Below are positions 56,348 through 64,000 of a DNA stretch of 64,000 bases, piece after piece (the stretch's first letter is position 1; each line of letters starts with the position of its first letter). The notes beneath the pieces are model-generated. The model searched no databases. It worked only from the letters and a program-made list of their open reading frames with translations, and had not been told where the DNA came from. The DNA is from Roseateles_B sp041913905. Its GTDB lineage: Bacteria; Pseudomonadota; Gammaproteobacteria; Burkholderiales; Burkholderiaceae_C. The DNA is taken from the NCBI GenBank assembly GCA_041913905.1, contig JAYSEK010000001.1:124001-188000 (forward strand), given 5' to 3'. The translations under genes and the position numbers were made by a program.

Positions 56348-57565
56348 TCAAGGCCTGGGCACTGGCAAGGCCGCCCGCTGGAGTGAGCCTCCTTCGAGCC
56401 AGCGCTGCACCGCCAGCAGCTCGGCTGCCGCGTCGGCCGGCCCGTGCAGTTCGGGCAGCAGCACATCCGGCAGCACGCCGAGGCTGTCGACAGGCAGCTG
56501 CGGCAGGCGCAGGCTGCGCGAGGTGGCGTACCAGAGATCACGGCGGCCCGAGGGCAGGCTGTAGGGACGCATATTGCTGTAATCCAGCGCGCCGAAGCTG
56601 GGCCGCCCCAGGAGCTTGACACCGAAGCCCTGGCGCACCGTCAGCAGGAACTGCTCGCAGGAACTGCCGCAGTCCTTGTCCATCAGCACCGCCACCTTCT
56701 GCGGCCGGCGCTTCTCGGGCGGCAGGCCGCGCTCATACACGAAGCGATCCGTCTGCATGCGTGCCCAGCTGCCGCTGGGCACGGCGCGCAAGGCCGCCAG
56801 CACCGAATGCGCGAACTGCGCGCAGTCCGCATCACCTGGGGCATAGCGGGCGCAAATCTGCTCGTGGGCGCGCAAGTTCGCCGGGGTGGCCAGCCATTCC
56901 ACGCCGGCGCTGACCGGCTGCTCGGCCATCAGCCAGGGCAGCAAGGGGGCGTAGCTGCTGTCGGCACCGCCGTCGTTGTCGCGCACGTCGATGATCCAGT
57001 TGGGGTGGCTCAGCAGGGCGGCGCGCTGCTTGCGCAGCAAGGTCTCCAGCGCCCCGCGGTGCTGCGGCGAGAAGCTGGGCAGATGGATGAGCAGCGTGCG
57101 GGCAGACAGCAGGCGCAAGGTCGGCGAGCGTGCCGGCGCTGGCGCCTCCACCGCAGTCGCCGCGGCCGCACCGACGAAGGCCTCGGCAACCGGGCTGTTG
57201 CTGACCCAGAGGTGCCCTTTGCGCCACAGCTTCACATAGTTGTTGAGCAAGGCCAGGCAGGCCTTGTCGTCCGCGACCTGCGCAGCGTCCGCGCGCGCCC
57301 GCAGCAAGGCGGCGGCCAGGGCCTGTTCGCCGCGCTGCGGCAGCAAGTCGCGAGCGCCGGCATCGTTCTCCATCAGGAAGCCGGGAATCGCCTCCAGATC
57401 CTTGGCGCAGGCGTCGCCAGTCCGCAGCGCCCCCAGACTCGGCTCGGCCTGCACCGCCGCAGGCTGCGCCGCCAGCGGGCCCATGCAGGCCAGGCCTGCC
57501 GCCAGGATCATCACGACCAGGCCCTGTCCTCGCCGCCATCGGCCCGGCCTTGCTGCAAGCTTCAT
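56348..57565 (-). CDS. S41-family peptidase-like exported protein
   Basis: A 405-residue protein with a signal peptide (LVVMILAAGLACMGPLAAQ). The C-terminal part resembles tail-specific proteases: NWIIDVRDNDGGADSSY (the strand before the active site) and VAVLMDKDCGSSCEQFLLTVRQ, with the likely nucleophile Ser in GSSCEQF. I see no PDZ domain, so it may belong to the group of short S41 proteins found in Xanthomonas and Burkholderiales. GAGGAGGG lies 3-10 bases before the ATG at 57565. Confidence 0.82.
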   Translation of the reverse strand: MKLAARPGRWRRGQGLVVMILAAGLACMGPLAAQPAAVQAEPSLGALRTGDACAKDLEAIPGFLMENDAGARDLLPQRGEQALAAALLRARADAAQVADDKACLALLNNYVKLWRKGHLWVSNSPVAEAFVGAAAATAVEAPAPARSPTLRLLSARTLLIHLPSFSPQHRGALETLLRKQRAALLSHPNWIIDVRDNDGGADSSYAPLLPWLMAEQPVSAGVEWLATPANLRAHEQICARYAPGDADCAQFAHSVLAALRAVPSGSWARMQTDRFVYERGLPPEKRRPQKVAVLMDKDCGSSCEQFLLTVRQGFGVKLLGRPSFGALDYSNMRPYSLPSGRRDLWYATSRSLRLPQLPVDSLGVLPDVLLPELHGPADAAAELLAVQRWLEGGSLQRAALPVPRP

Positions 57566-57618
57566 CTGCCCTCCTCCCCTGCCTGGCTCCTCAGGCTTCT
57601 TGTGCTGCCTCGATGGGA

Positions 57619-58740
57619 TCAGCGCCTGCGCACGACGAGGCTGCCCACCGAATAGCCCGCTCCGAAGGAGCAGATCACGCCGGTGTCGCCCGGCCTCAGA
57701 TCGGCCCGATGGCGATGGAAGGCGATGATGGAACCGGCCGACGCCGTATTCGCGAACTCGTCCAGAATCAGCGGTGCCACTTCCGAGCCGGCCTCGCAGC
57801 CCACCAGCTTCTTCACGATCAGCTGGTTCATGCCCAGGTTGGCCTGGTGCAGCCAGTAGCGGCGAACGGCCGTCGGCTCCAGGCCAAGGCCGGCGAGGTG
57901 CTGCTCGATATGGGCCGCAGCCATGGGCACCACCTCCTTGAAGACCTTGCGCCCTTCCTGGCGGAAGGTCTTGTCGCGGGCCAGCGGGTCGCTGTCCTCG
58001 CTGCGGTTCATGAAGCCGAAGTTGTTGCGGATGTTGTTGGAGAACTGCGTCGCCAGCTTGCCGCCCAGCACCTCCCACTGCTCCACGGCCACCGCATCCT
58101 CGGCCCGCTCCACCAGCAAGGCGGTACAGACGTCGCCGAAGATGAAATGGCAGTCCCGGTCCTTCCATTCCAGGTGGGCCGAGGTGATTTCCGGGTTCAC
58201 CACCAGCACGCAGCGCGAGGCGCCGCTGCGCACCGCATTGCAAGCCTGCTCCAGCGCAAAGGTGGCCGACGAGCAGGCCACGTTCATGTCGTAGCCATAG
58301 CCGCCGGCGCCCAGAGCCTGCTGGATCTCGATGGCCATGGCCGGATAGGCGCGCTGCATATTGGCCGCGGCGCAGATCACCAGGTCCACGTCCTGGCCCT
58401 CGCGGCCGGCGGCGGCCAGGGCCTGGCGGGCGGCCGCGACGCCAATCTCGGCCATCAGCGAGAGCTCATCGTCGGCCCGCTCGGCGAAGCGCGGACACAT
58501 GCGGCTGGGATCCAGCACGCCGTCCTTGTCCAGCACATAGCGCTGCTTGATGCCGGAGGCCTTCTCGATGAACTCGACGCTCGAATGCGCCAGAGGCTCC
58601 ACCTGGCCCGCGGCGATGGCTTGGGCCTGCTCGGCGTTGTGCCGGTCCACATAGGCATTGAAGGCCTGGACCAACTCGGCATTGCTGATGGTGTGCGGCG
58701 GCTGGTAGAGGCCGGTGCCGCTGATGACGACTGCATGCAT
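57619..58740 (-). CDS. Beta-ketoacyl-ACP synthase III-like protein
   Basis: A 373-residue thiolase-fold enzyme with Cys156 (NVACSSATF), His298 (WLHQANLGMN) and Asn331 (EFANTASAGS), the triad of FabH-like synthases. The N-terminus has an extra stretch (about 25-55, AYVDRHNAEQAQAIAAGQ) seen in the longer branch that uses medium-chain acyl-CoA rather than acetyl-CoA. No fab gene lies nearby, so it is probably not the housekeeping FabH. The ATG at 58740 matches the family start MHAVVISGTG. Confidence 0.88.
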   Translation of the reverse strand: MHAVVISGTGLYQPPHTISNAELVQAFNAYVDRHNAEQAQAIAAGQVEPLAHSSVEFIEKASGIKQRYVLDKDGVLDPSRMCPRFAERADDELSLMAEIGVAAARQALAAAGREGQDVDLVICAAANMQRAYPAMAIEIQQALGAGGYGYDMNVACSSATFALEQACNAVRSGASRCVLVVNPEITSAHLEWKDRDCHFIFGDVCTALLVERAEDAVAVEQWEVLGGKLATQFSNNIRNNFGFMNRSEDSDPLARDKTFRQEGRKVFKEVVPMAAAHIEQHLAGLGLEPTAVRRYWLHQANLGMNQLIVKKLVGCEAGSEVAPLILDEFANTASAGSIIAFHRHRADLRPGDTGVICSFGAGYSVGSLVVRRR

Positions 58741-58838
58741 GGACAAATCCTGTGTTCGGCGCCAGCCGGCGCCGGATGAATCGGGCAAGTGTAGCGAGGG
58801 GCCATGGCTGCTCCATTGGCGGCTTCCCCCAGAGCGCT

Positions 58839-58869
58839 TGCGGCACAAAGCCGCCATTCCGCGTAGAAT
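58839..58869 (+). promoter_or_regulatory. Candidate guaC promoter
   Basis: TTGCGG (58839-58844) and TAGAAT (58864-58869) are separated by 19 bases. Transcription would start near 58876 and give a leader of about 170 bases. Confidence 0.4.
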
Positions 58870-58873
58870 CAAT

Positions 58874-58906
58874 CACCGGGCCCAAATTTTGGCGTCCGGT
58901 TTTTTG
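58874..58906 (+). terminator. Terminator-like hairpin in the guaC leader
   Basis: ACCGG and CCGGT form the outer stem, with an inner CCAAA/TTTGG-like pairing, followed by six T. It lies between guaC and its candidate promoter, so it could be a leader attenuator. The first arm can also pair in part with GCCCG at 58908-58912 (CGGGC with GCCCG), which would prevent the hairpin. Confidence 0.45.
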
Positions 58907-59045
58907 TGCCCGCACCTTGCCTTGCCGCAAGGCTTCGCGGCATCACAAAGGGCTTCGCAAGCCCTGACCGGATCTCCAAGTCAAGCGCTCGCAGCCGAGG
59001 CCGTGCACTGCACCAACGCACGCCGCAATGCGACTCCCTTGAACC

Positions 59046-60023
59046 ATGGAAATCTTCGACTACGACAACATCCTCCTCCTGCCGCGCAAGTGCCGCGTCG
59101 AGAGCCGCGCCGAATGCGACACCTCGATCGAGTTCGGTCCGCGCCGCTTCAAGCTGCCGGTGGTGCCCGCCAATATGAAAACGGTGGTGGATGAGCACAT
59201 CACCGAATGGCTGGCGGCCAACGGCTACTTCTACGTGATGCACCGCTTCGACCTGGACACGGTGGCCTATGCCCGCACCATGCGCGACAAAGGCCTCTTC
59301 GTCTCGATCAGCTCCGGCGTCAAAGACGCCGACTACGCGCTGGTGGACCGCCTGGCGGCTGAAGGCGTGGGGGCGGACTACATCACCATCGACATCGCCC
59401 ATGGCCATGCCGACAGCGTGCAGCGCATGATCGGCCACATCAAGCAGAAACTGCCCAACACCTTCGTGATCGCCGGCAACGTGGGCACGCCCGAAGGCGT
59501 GATCGACCTGGAGAACTGGGGCGCCGACGCGACCAAGGTGGGCATCGGCCCCGGCAAGGTCTGCATCACGCGGCTCAAGACCGGCTTCGGCACGGGCGGC
59601 TGGCAGCTCTCGGCCCTCAAGTGGTGTGCGCGGGTGGCCACCAAGCCCATCATCGCGGACGGCGGCATCCGGCATCACGGCGACATCGCCAAGAGCGTGC
59701 GCTTCGGCGCCTCCATGGTGATGATCGGCTCGCTCTTCGCCGGCCATGAGGAATCCCCCGGCAACACCGTCGAGGTGGACGGCAAGCTGTACAAGGAGTA
59801 CTACGGCTCCGCCTCCGACTTCAACAAGGGCGAGTACAAGCACGTCGAAGGCAAGCGCATCCTGGAGCCCGTCAAGGGCCGCTTTGCGGATACCGTGCGC
59901 GAAATGCACGAGGACCTGCAAAGCTCCATCTCCTATGCCGGCGGACGCCAGCTCGGCGACCTGCGCAAGGTGAACTACGTCATCCTGGGTGGTGAAAACG
60001 CCGGCGAACATCTGTTCATGTAG
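59046..60023 (+). CDS. guaC: GMP reductase
   Basis: A 325-residue IMPDH/GMPR-fold barrel without CBS domains. The catalytic Cys is Cys173 in GIGPGKVCITR; ADGGIRHHGDI and GSLFAGHEESPG bind the nucleotide. It reduces GMP to IMP with NADPH, in line with the purine salvage genes elsewhere in the window. The type (about 325 residues) is the shorter GuaC2-like branch found in Gram-positive bacteria and some proteobacteria. The last eight codons (NAGEHLFM) and the stop are part of a 64-bp unit repeated three more times downstream. Confidence 0.95.
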   Translation: MEIFDYDNILLLPRKCRVESRAECDTSIEFGPRRFKLPVVPANMKTVVDEHITEWLAANGYFYVMHRFDLDTVAYARTMRDKGLFVSISSGVKDADYALVDRLAAEGVGADYITIDIAHGHADSVQRMIGHIKQKLPNTFVIAGNVGTPEGVIDLENWGADATKVGIGPGKVCITRLKTGFGTGGWQLSALKWCARVATKPIIADGGIRHHGDIAKSVRFGASMVMIGSLFAGHEESPGNTVEVDGKLYKEYYGSASDFNKGEYKHVEGKRILEPVKGRFADTVREMHEDLQSSISYAGGRQLGDLRKVNYVILGGENAGEHLFM

Positions 60024-60222
60024 GGCGTGGCCCTTGCCCCGGCGTTTCGGCGTGAGCCAAAACGCCGGCGAACATCTGTTCATGTAAGGCGAGCCTCTTG
60101 CCCCGGCGTTTCGGCGTGAGCCAAAACGCCGGCGAGCATCTGTTCATGTAGAGCGCGACTCTTGCCCCGGCGTTTCGGCGTCAGCCACAACGCCGGCGAG
60201 CATCTATTCATGTAAGGCCTCG
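60001..60222 (+). repeat. Four-copy 64-bp tandem array at the 3' end of guaC
   Basis: The sequence CCGGCGAACATCTGTTCATG starts at 60001, 60065, 60129 and 60193: exactly 64 bases apart. The first copy is the end of guaC (AGEHLFM and stop); the others are out of its frame. Each complete unit contains a hairpin (60039-60068, 60103-60132, 60167-60196) with arms CCGGCGTTT and AAACGCCGG and an inner GGC/GCC pair around GTGA. Copies 2-4 carry a few changes (GAA to GAG, CTGTT to CTATT), so the array is degrading slowly. Confidence 0.9.
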
Positions 60223-60367
60223 TCGCCCGCTGCATCCAGTGGTTTCAAGACATTGCTGGGGCGGGCTAACGGCGGCGCATACACCCCTATTCAGGTGAGG
60301 AGCACAGGCTGGCGCGGCGTCCGTCCTCGCCACAATGCGGCCGGTATCCCGTTCAGTTGCTGCATTC
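60024..60367. other. Intergenic stretch after guaC
   Basis: 344 bases without a gene. The first 200 are the tandem hairpin array. From 60223 to 60367 I see only ordinary GC-rich sequence with no convincing promoter. Confidence 0.6.
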
Positions 60368-62353
60368 ATGCCCCGGCCCCTCCCTCCTCCCGGCTTTCGC
60401 CTCGACATCAACGGCCTGCGCGCCTGGGCCGTGCTGGCCGTCGTCCTTTTCCACCTGGGCGTGCCGGGCCTCGAGGGTGGCTTTGTGGGCGTGGACGCCT
60501 TCTTCGTCATTTCGGGGTACTTGATGACGGGCCTCCTGCTCAAGGGGCTGGACGCAGGTCGCATCGATGTGACGGGATTTCTGCTCGCGCGCGCCCGCCG
60601 CATCCTGCCGGCCCTGCTGCTGCTTTGCCTGAGTCTGCTGGCCTTGGGTGCTCTGGTCCTGCTGCCGCTGGACTACAAGCGCCTGGCCGCGCACAGCCTG
60701 GCCACCGTGGGCTTTCTGTCCAATCACAAATACTGGGGCGAGGCCGGCTACTTCGACGCCAGCTCCCATGAAAAATGGCTGCTGCACAGCTGGTCGCTGT
60801 CGGTCGAGTGGCAGTTCTATCTGGTGCTGCCGCTGATCTTCTGGGCGATTTGCAAGCTGGGCGGGGGCCGCCGCTGGCTCTGGCTGGTGCTGGGCACCCT
60901 GACGTCGGCCAGCTTGGCGGCCTCGGTCTGGCTCAGCCTCAAGGACACCACCGCAGCCTACTATGGCCTGCACAGCCGCGCCTGGGAGCTGCTCCTGGGC
61001 GGCCTGGCGCTCACCCTGCCTTCCTGGCGCACAGGTCAGGAGCGGCTGCGCCTGGCCCTGGAGCTCACGGGCGTCGTGCTGCTGCTTGGCAGCGTGCTGC
61101 TGATCAACGGCCGGATGCCTTGGCCGGGCCTGCCCGCCCTGCTTCCCACGCTGGGGACGGTGGCCGTCCTCGTCGCCGCCCGCCAGGCATCGCCCTTCAC
61201 CGCGCCGGCCCTGCTGCAGTACCTGGGCAGCCGCTCGTACTCCATCTACCTCTGGCACTGGCCCGCCTGCGTGGTGCTGAACTATCTGGGCCTGGAACGC
61301 CAGCCGCTGCCTCAGTTGGCCGCGCTGGGCGCGACCCTCCTGCTGGGCGAGATTTCATGGCGCACGGCCGAACAGGCCGCCGGGCAGCGCCTGGGCCGTC
61401 TGGCGCGAGGCCAGGCCGGCGCCAGGCTGGCGCTGGCCACCGCCCTGCCGGTCCTGCTCGCGGCCGGACTCTGGCTCGCGCAAGGCTGGCCGGGGCGCTT
61501 CGACCCCAGGGCCGAGCAGCTGGCGGCTGCGAGCGAGGACAGATCCGCGCGGGCCAGAGCCTGCCATGCCCATGAAGACCCACGCTCGCCCATGTGCCAG
61601 CACGGCGAGGGCCCGCCAGCCGTCGTACTGCTGGGCGACAGCCACGCAGCGTCCCTCGTCAGTGCCGTGCAGGGCGCCCTGCCACCGGGCCGCTCGCTCC
61701 TGCAGCTCACCTATTCCGGCTGCCCCTATGTGCAGGACGCCCGCTTCGACACCCCTTGGGCCGCCCCCAAATACGACTGCCCGGCCTTCAATCGATGGGC
61801 TCGCGACACCATCGCGGCACTCGCGCCGGACGTGGGGGTGATCCTGGTCTCGCGTTATGCGTCCCGCGCGCTCGGCGCCAACGAGGATCCGCCGGGCGAG
61901 CAGCAGGCCCGGATCGACTTCCCGTCCACCGGCCCCGTCGACCCCGACCGGCTCGGCCGCTATGCCGCCCAGATCACTCGTGACGCCTGCGAACTGGCGA
62001 CTCAACGCCCGGTCTGGATGGTGCGGCCCATCCCCGAAATCGGCCACCATGTGCCACACCTCATGTCCCGGCGCATGGCCATGGGACGCCCGCCTGAACT
62101 GAGCCTGCCGCTGCGGGCCTACCGCGCGCGCAACGGCTGGATCTGGCAGGCCCAGGACCATGCGGCGCAGCGCTGCGGCGTGCGCGTCATCGACCCCACG
62201 AGCCTGCTGTGCGATGCGCAGCGCTGCTTCACCAGCTACCAGGGGCGCCCCGTCTACATCGACGACAACCATCTCAGCGAATTCGGCAACACCCTGCTCA
62301 TGCCGCTGTTCCGCAGCGCGCTGCAAGAAAGCTCAAGCATCGCCTTGCGCTGA
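60368..62353 (+). CDS. OafA-type acyltransferase with SGNH domain
   Basis: A 661-residue membrane protein. The N-terminal acyltransferase-3 domain has about ten membrane helices with RLDINGLRAWAVLAVVLFH at the start and FFVISGYLMT. The C-terminal periplasmic SGNH domain (about 400-655) shows the catalytic Ser in LLGDSHAAS and DDNHLSEFGN with Asp and His. Such enzymes O-acetylate lipopolysaccharide or other surface sugars. The ATG at 60368 starts close to the first helix; an ATG at 60335 is possible. It ends with a strong terminator. Confidence 0.93.
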   Translation: MPRPLPPPGFRLDINGLRAWAVLAVVLFHLGVPGLEGGFVGVDAFFVISGYLMTGLLLKGLDAGRIDVTGFLLARARRILPALLLLCLSLLALGALVLLPLDYKRLAAHSLATVGFLSNHKYWGEAGYFDASSHEKWLLHSWSLSVEWQFYLVLPLIFWAICKLGGGRRWLWLVLGTLTSASLAASVWLSLKDTTAAYYGLHSRAWELLLGGLALTLPSWRTGQERLRLALELTGVVLLLGSVLLINGRMPWPGLPALLPTLGTVAVLVAARQASPFTAPALLQYLGSRSYSIYLWHWPACVVLNYLGLERQPLPQLAALGATLLLGEISWRTAEQAAGQRLGRLARGQAGARLALATALPVLLAAGLWLAQGWPGRFDPRAEQLAAASEDRSARARACHAHEDPRSPMCQHGEGPPAVVLLGDSHAASLVSAVQGALPPGRSLLQLTYSGCPYVQDARFDTPWAAPKYDCPAFNRWARDTIAALAPDVGVILVSRYASRALGANEDPPGEQQARIDFPSTGPVDPDRLGRYAAQITRDACELATQRPVWMVRPIPEIGHHVPHLMSRRMAMGRPPELSLPLRAYRARNGWIWQAQDHAAQRCGVRVIDPTSLLCDAQRCFTSYQGRPVYIDDNHLSEFGNTLLMPLFRSALQESSSIALR

Positions 62354-62381
62354 CATCCAGAACCTTGTCAATACGACTTCT

Positions 62382-62424
62382 CGCCGGGCTGCGTCATCTT
62401 GATGCAGCCCGGCGTCGTCTTTTT
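62382..62424 (+). terminator. Intrinsic terminator after the acyltransferase gene
   Basis: CGCCGGGCTGC (62382-62392) and GCAGCCCGGCG (62404-62414) pair perfectly around an 11-base loop, followed by TCGTCTTTTT. Confidence 0.9.
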
Positions 62425-62475
62425 GCAGCATCTGCTGGTATTTCACCGCTGCCCACCTTCTGCGCTTCTCCAAAC

Positions 62476-62499
62476 AATAAAACGAACGGTCGTGCTATT
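62476..62499. promoter_or_regulatory. TetR-like operator before the S15 hydrolase gene
   Basis: AATA, two bases, ACGA, ACGG, TCGT, two bases, TATT: a two-part palindrome of 24 bases. The core ACGAACGGTCGT is typical of TetR-family operators. It lies 37 bases before the ATG of the hydrolase gene. Confidence 0.5.
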
Positions 62500-62536
62500 C
62501 ATCAACCAAGACCGTGCCAACAAACAGGAGACTGCC

Positions 62537-64000
62537 ATGCGGAATTGGAGACTTTTCGGGGCCGCCGGGAGGCTTTCACGGGCCCCCCGCCACCTGCGGG
62601 CCTTGGCCGGCGTGCTGCTGGGCACAGGGCTGTGCCTTGCCAGCCTGGGCGCACAAGCCCTGGGCTGCAGGCCCGCCACAGCGGCAGAGGCGGCCATCTA
62701 CACCCTGCCCCAGCTGATGCCCGGCGTCAGTTCGCCCAAGGACGGCACCTGCTTCATCGGCGGCCTGAAGATCCCTGGCAGCGACGGAACGCTTCTCAGC
62801 GCCAACGTCTTCCTGCCCAAGCCCGACCCAGCAGGCGCCAAGCAGCCGGGCGTGATGTTCATCAGCAGCTGGGCCGCCGCCGATTTCTTCGAGTACGTTG
62901 GGCAGCAGCACCGGCTGGCTCAACAGGGCTATGTGGCCTTCGCCTACACGGCGCGGGGCTTCTGGGGCTCCGAGGGCACGGTGGGCGTGGCCGGCCCGGC
63001 CGATGTGGCCGACGCGTCCAGCATGCTGGACTGGCTCAATGCCAACACGCCGGTCGACCCGCAGCGCCTGGCTTCGGCCGGCATTTCCTACGGAGCCGGG
63101 CTCTCGCTGCTGGCCGCGGCCAAAGACAGCCGCATCAAGGCGGTGGTGGCCATGTCCGGCTGGGCAGCCCTGATCGAGCAGATGTACCGCAACGAGGTGC
63201 CCAACCCCATCTGGCTGGACATCCTGCAGCTGTCCGGCCAGCTCACCGGCCGGCTGGACCCTCTGGTGGCGAACTACAACAGCCTGCTGCAGAACCCCGA
63301 CACGCCGGCGGCCAAGATCAGCGAGATCGCCAACTGGGCCTGGCCTCGTTCGCCCAGCAGCGCCCTACCGCAGCTCAACAGCCGCCAGGTGCCCATCCTG
63401 CTGGTCAAGAACTGGCAGGACGACATGTTCTCGCCCAACTCCAGCATGGCGCTGTTTTCCCAGCTGACCGGGCCGAAGAAGCTGCTGCTGCAAAGCGGCA
63501 TCCACGCCTCGGCCGAACTTCCCGGCGCCACCCTTGGCGTGGAGCAGCACATCTGGACCCAGGCACAGCGCTGGCTGGCGCGCTGGCTGAAGAACGAGGC
63601 CAATGGCATCGACACCGAGCCCAAGGTGGACCTGCAACCCAAGTTCGCCCACTACCGCGAGCTGCTGTCCGACTGGCCGGCCCCGGAGCTGAAAACGCAG
63701 ACCCTGCACCTGCAGCCGCGCGGCGCCGTGCGCTGGGACTGGCGCTGCTTCTGCACGCGCGGCTGGACCGGCGGTTTGGCGGCCACGCCCAGCGGCGACA
63801 GCGTCAGCGACCGCATCGGCAACAGCATGGACACCACCGCCAGCAGCGGCCCGCTGCCCGTGCTCTCGCCGCTGATGGAGAGCGTGGGGCTGCCGGTGAT
63901 CAACCACCAGGCGACCATCCTGTGGGGCAACGGCATCCGCTACGAAGGCGACTGGCTCAGGAGCCCGCTGAAGCTGCGCGGCATCCCGAACCTGCAGCTG
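62537..64000 (+). CDS. S15/CocE-like alpha/beta hydrolase (3' end outside the window)
   Basis: I read this frame directly; it stays open from the ATG at 62537 (AGGAG about 9 bases upstream) to the right edge, 488 codons. The N-terminus is a signal peptide (LRALAGVLLGTGLCLASLGAQA). An alpha/beta hydrolase fold follows with the oxyanion and nucleophile region LASAGISYGAGLSL (Ser184) and a later His in GIHASAEL. X-Pro dipeptidyl-peptidase (S15) and CocE-type esterases share this fold. The C-terminal jelly-roll domain starts near 350 and is cut off. Confidence 0.87.
   Translation, partial: MRNWRLFGAAGRLSRAPRHLRALAGVLLGTGLCLASLGAQALGCRPATAAEAAIYTLPQLMPGVSSPKDGTCFIGGLKIPGSDGTLLSANVFLPKPDPAGAKQPGVMFISSWAAADFFEYVGQQHRLAQQGYVAFAYTARGFWGSEGTVGVAGPADVADASSMLDWLNANTPVDPQRLASAGISYGAGLSLLAAAKDSRIKAVVAMSGWAALIEQMYRNEVPNPIWLDILQLSGQLTGRLDPLVANYNSLLQNPDTPAAKISEIANWAWPRSPSSALPQLNSRQVPILLVKNWQDDMFSPNSSMALFSQLTGPKKLLLQSGIHASAELPGATLGVEQHIWTQAQRWLARWLKNEANGIDTEPKVDLQPKFAHYRELLSDWPAPELKTQTLHLQPRGAVRWDWRCFCTRGWTGGLAATPSGDSVSDRIGNSMDTTASSGPLPVLSPLMESVGLPVINHQATILWGNGIRYEGDWLRSPLKLRGIPNLQL

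Larger units (their letters stand above)
58741..59045. promoter_or_regulatory. Divergent control region and leader of guaC
   Basis: 305 bases without a gene. It contains a candidate promoter for guaC (TTGCGG at 58839, TAGAAT at 58864), a terminator-like hairpin at 58874-58906 and a two-mismatch relative of the dispersed 14-mer at 58957-58970. The region from 58741 to 58835 should hold the promoter for the FabH-like gene, but I see no clear elements there. Confidence 0.5.

Noticed and set aside
58957..58970. GCAAGCCCTGACCG in the guaC leader as a 14-mer copy
   Set aside because: Two mismatches; too weak alone to count.

Overview
This is a gene-dense, GC-rich chromosomal window of about 64 kb from a betaproteobacterium, most likely Burkholderiales in the Roseateles/Pelomonas/Rubrivivax neighbourhood. 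The evidence is the heavily GC-biased third codon positions, the dapA-bamC pairing, the PEP-CTERM-associated TPR protein PrsT, a CoaBC/Dut/TrmB cluster typical of the group, and many long antisense shadow frames. I find 52 protein genes. Two are cut by the window edges: an RCC1-repeat lipoprotein on the left and an S15/CocE-like hydrolase on the right. I see no tRNA, rRNA, CRISPR array, prophage or complete insertion sequence.

Layout. 1-5.4 kb: an RCC1-repeat lipoprotein, a GbsR/MarR-type regulator with four tightly overlapping downstream genes (DCC thiol-disulfide protein, SDR, DoxX-like, DUF2269), then an MgtC/SapB membrane protein. The regulator gene and the operon behind it are each preceded by a near-identical palindrome, so this looks like a small self-contained regulon. 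5.4-17.3 kb: eight consecutive minus-strand genes that read as one chromosome-topology operon: parE, acetylpolyamine amidohydrolase, GNAT acetyltransferase, lytic transglycosylase, parC and a complete MksF-MksE-MksB (MukBEF-like) condensin. 17.4-22.7 kb (+): an amidohydrolase with a histone-like tail, an SDR, a methyltransferase, dapA and bamC. 22.9-25.1 kb (-): a small Ala-rich lipoprotein, an unknown protein and the ribosomal oxygenase RoxA. 25.3-33.1 kb (+): a MacA/MacB-like exporter with its own sigma-54 response regulator and histidine kinase, then a SlyD-like isomerase.

33.2-43.9 kb (-): dut, coaBC and trmB, then a nucleoside uptake and salvage operon (BMP-type ABC importer, cytidine deaminase, purine nucleoside phosphorylase, deoC, deoA). 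44.2-46.6 kb (+): a Fur-box-controlled feoAB ferrous iron system. 46.8-53.8 kb (-): an unknown exported protein, an orphan PrsT, exonuclease I and an S9 peptidase. 54-56.3 kb (+): penicillin-binding protein 1A. 56.3-58.7 kb (-): an S41-like peptidase and a FabH-like synthase. 59-64 kb (+): guaC, whose 3' end is followed by a four-copy 64-bp tandem hairpin array, an OafA-type acyltransferase, and the start of an S15-type hydrolase.

The most striking signal that genes do not explain is a 14-base word, GGGTCAGGTCTTGC. It occurs exactly ten times in 64 kb (about 0.0005 expected by chance) with an 8:2 strand bias. It lies both between genes and inside genes, where one orientation inserts the peptide QDLTP and the other GQVL into unrelated proteins. 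A second repeat-like insertion interrupts the TOPRIM domain of ParE in frame.
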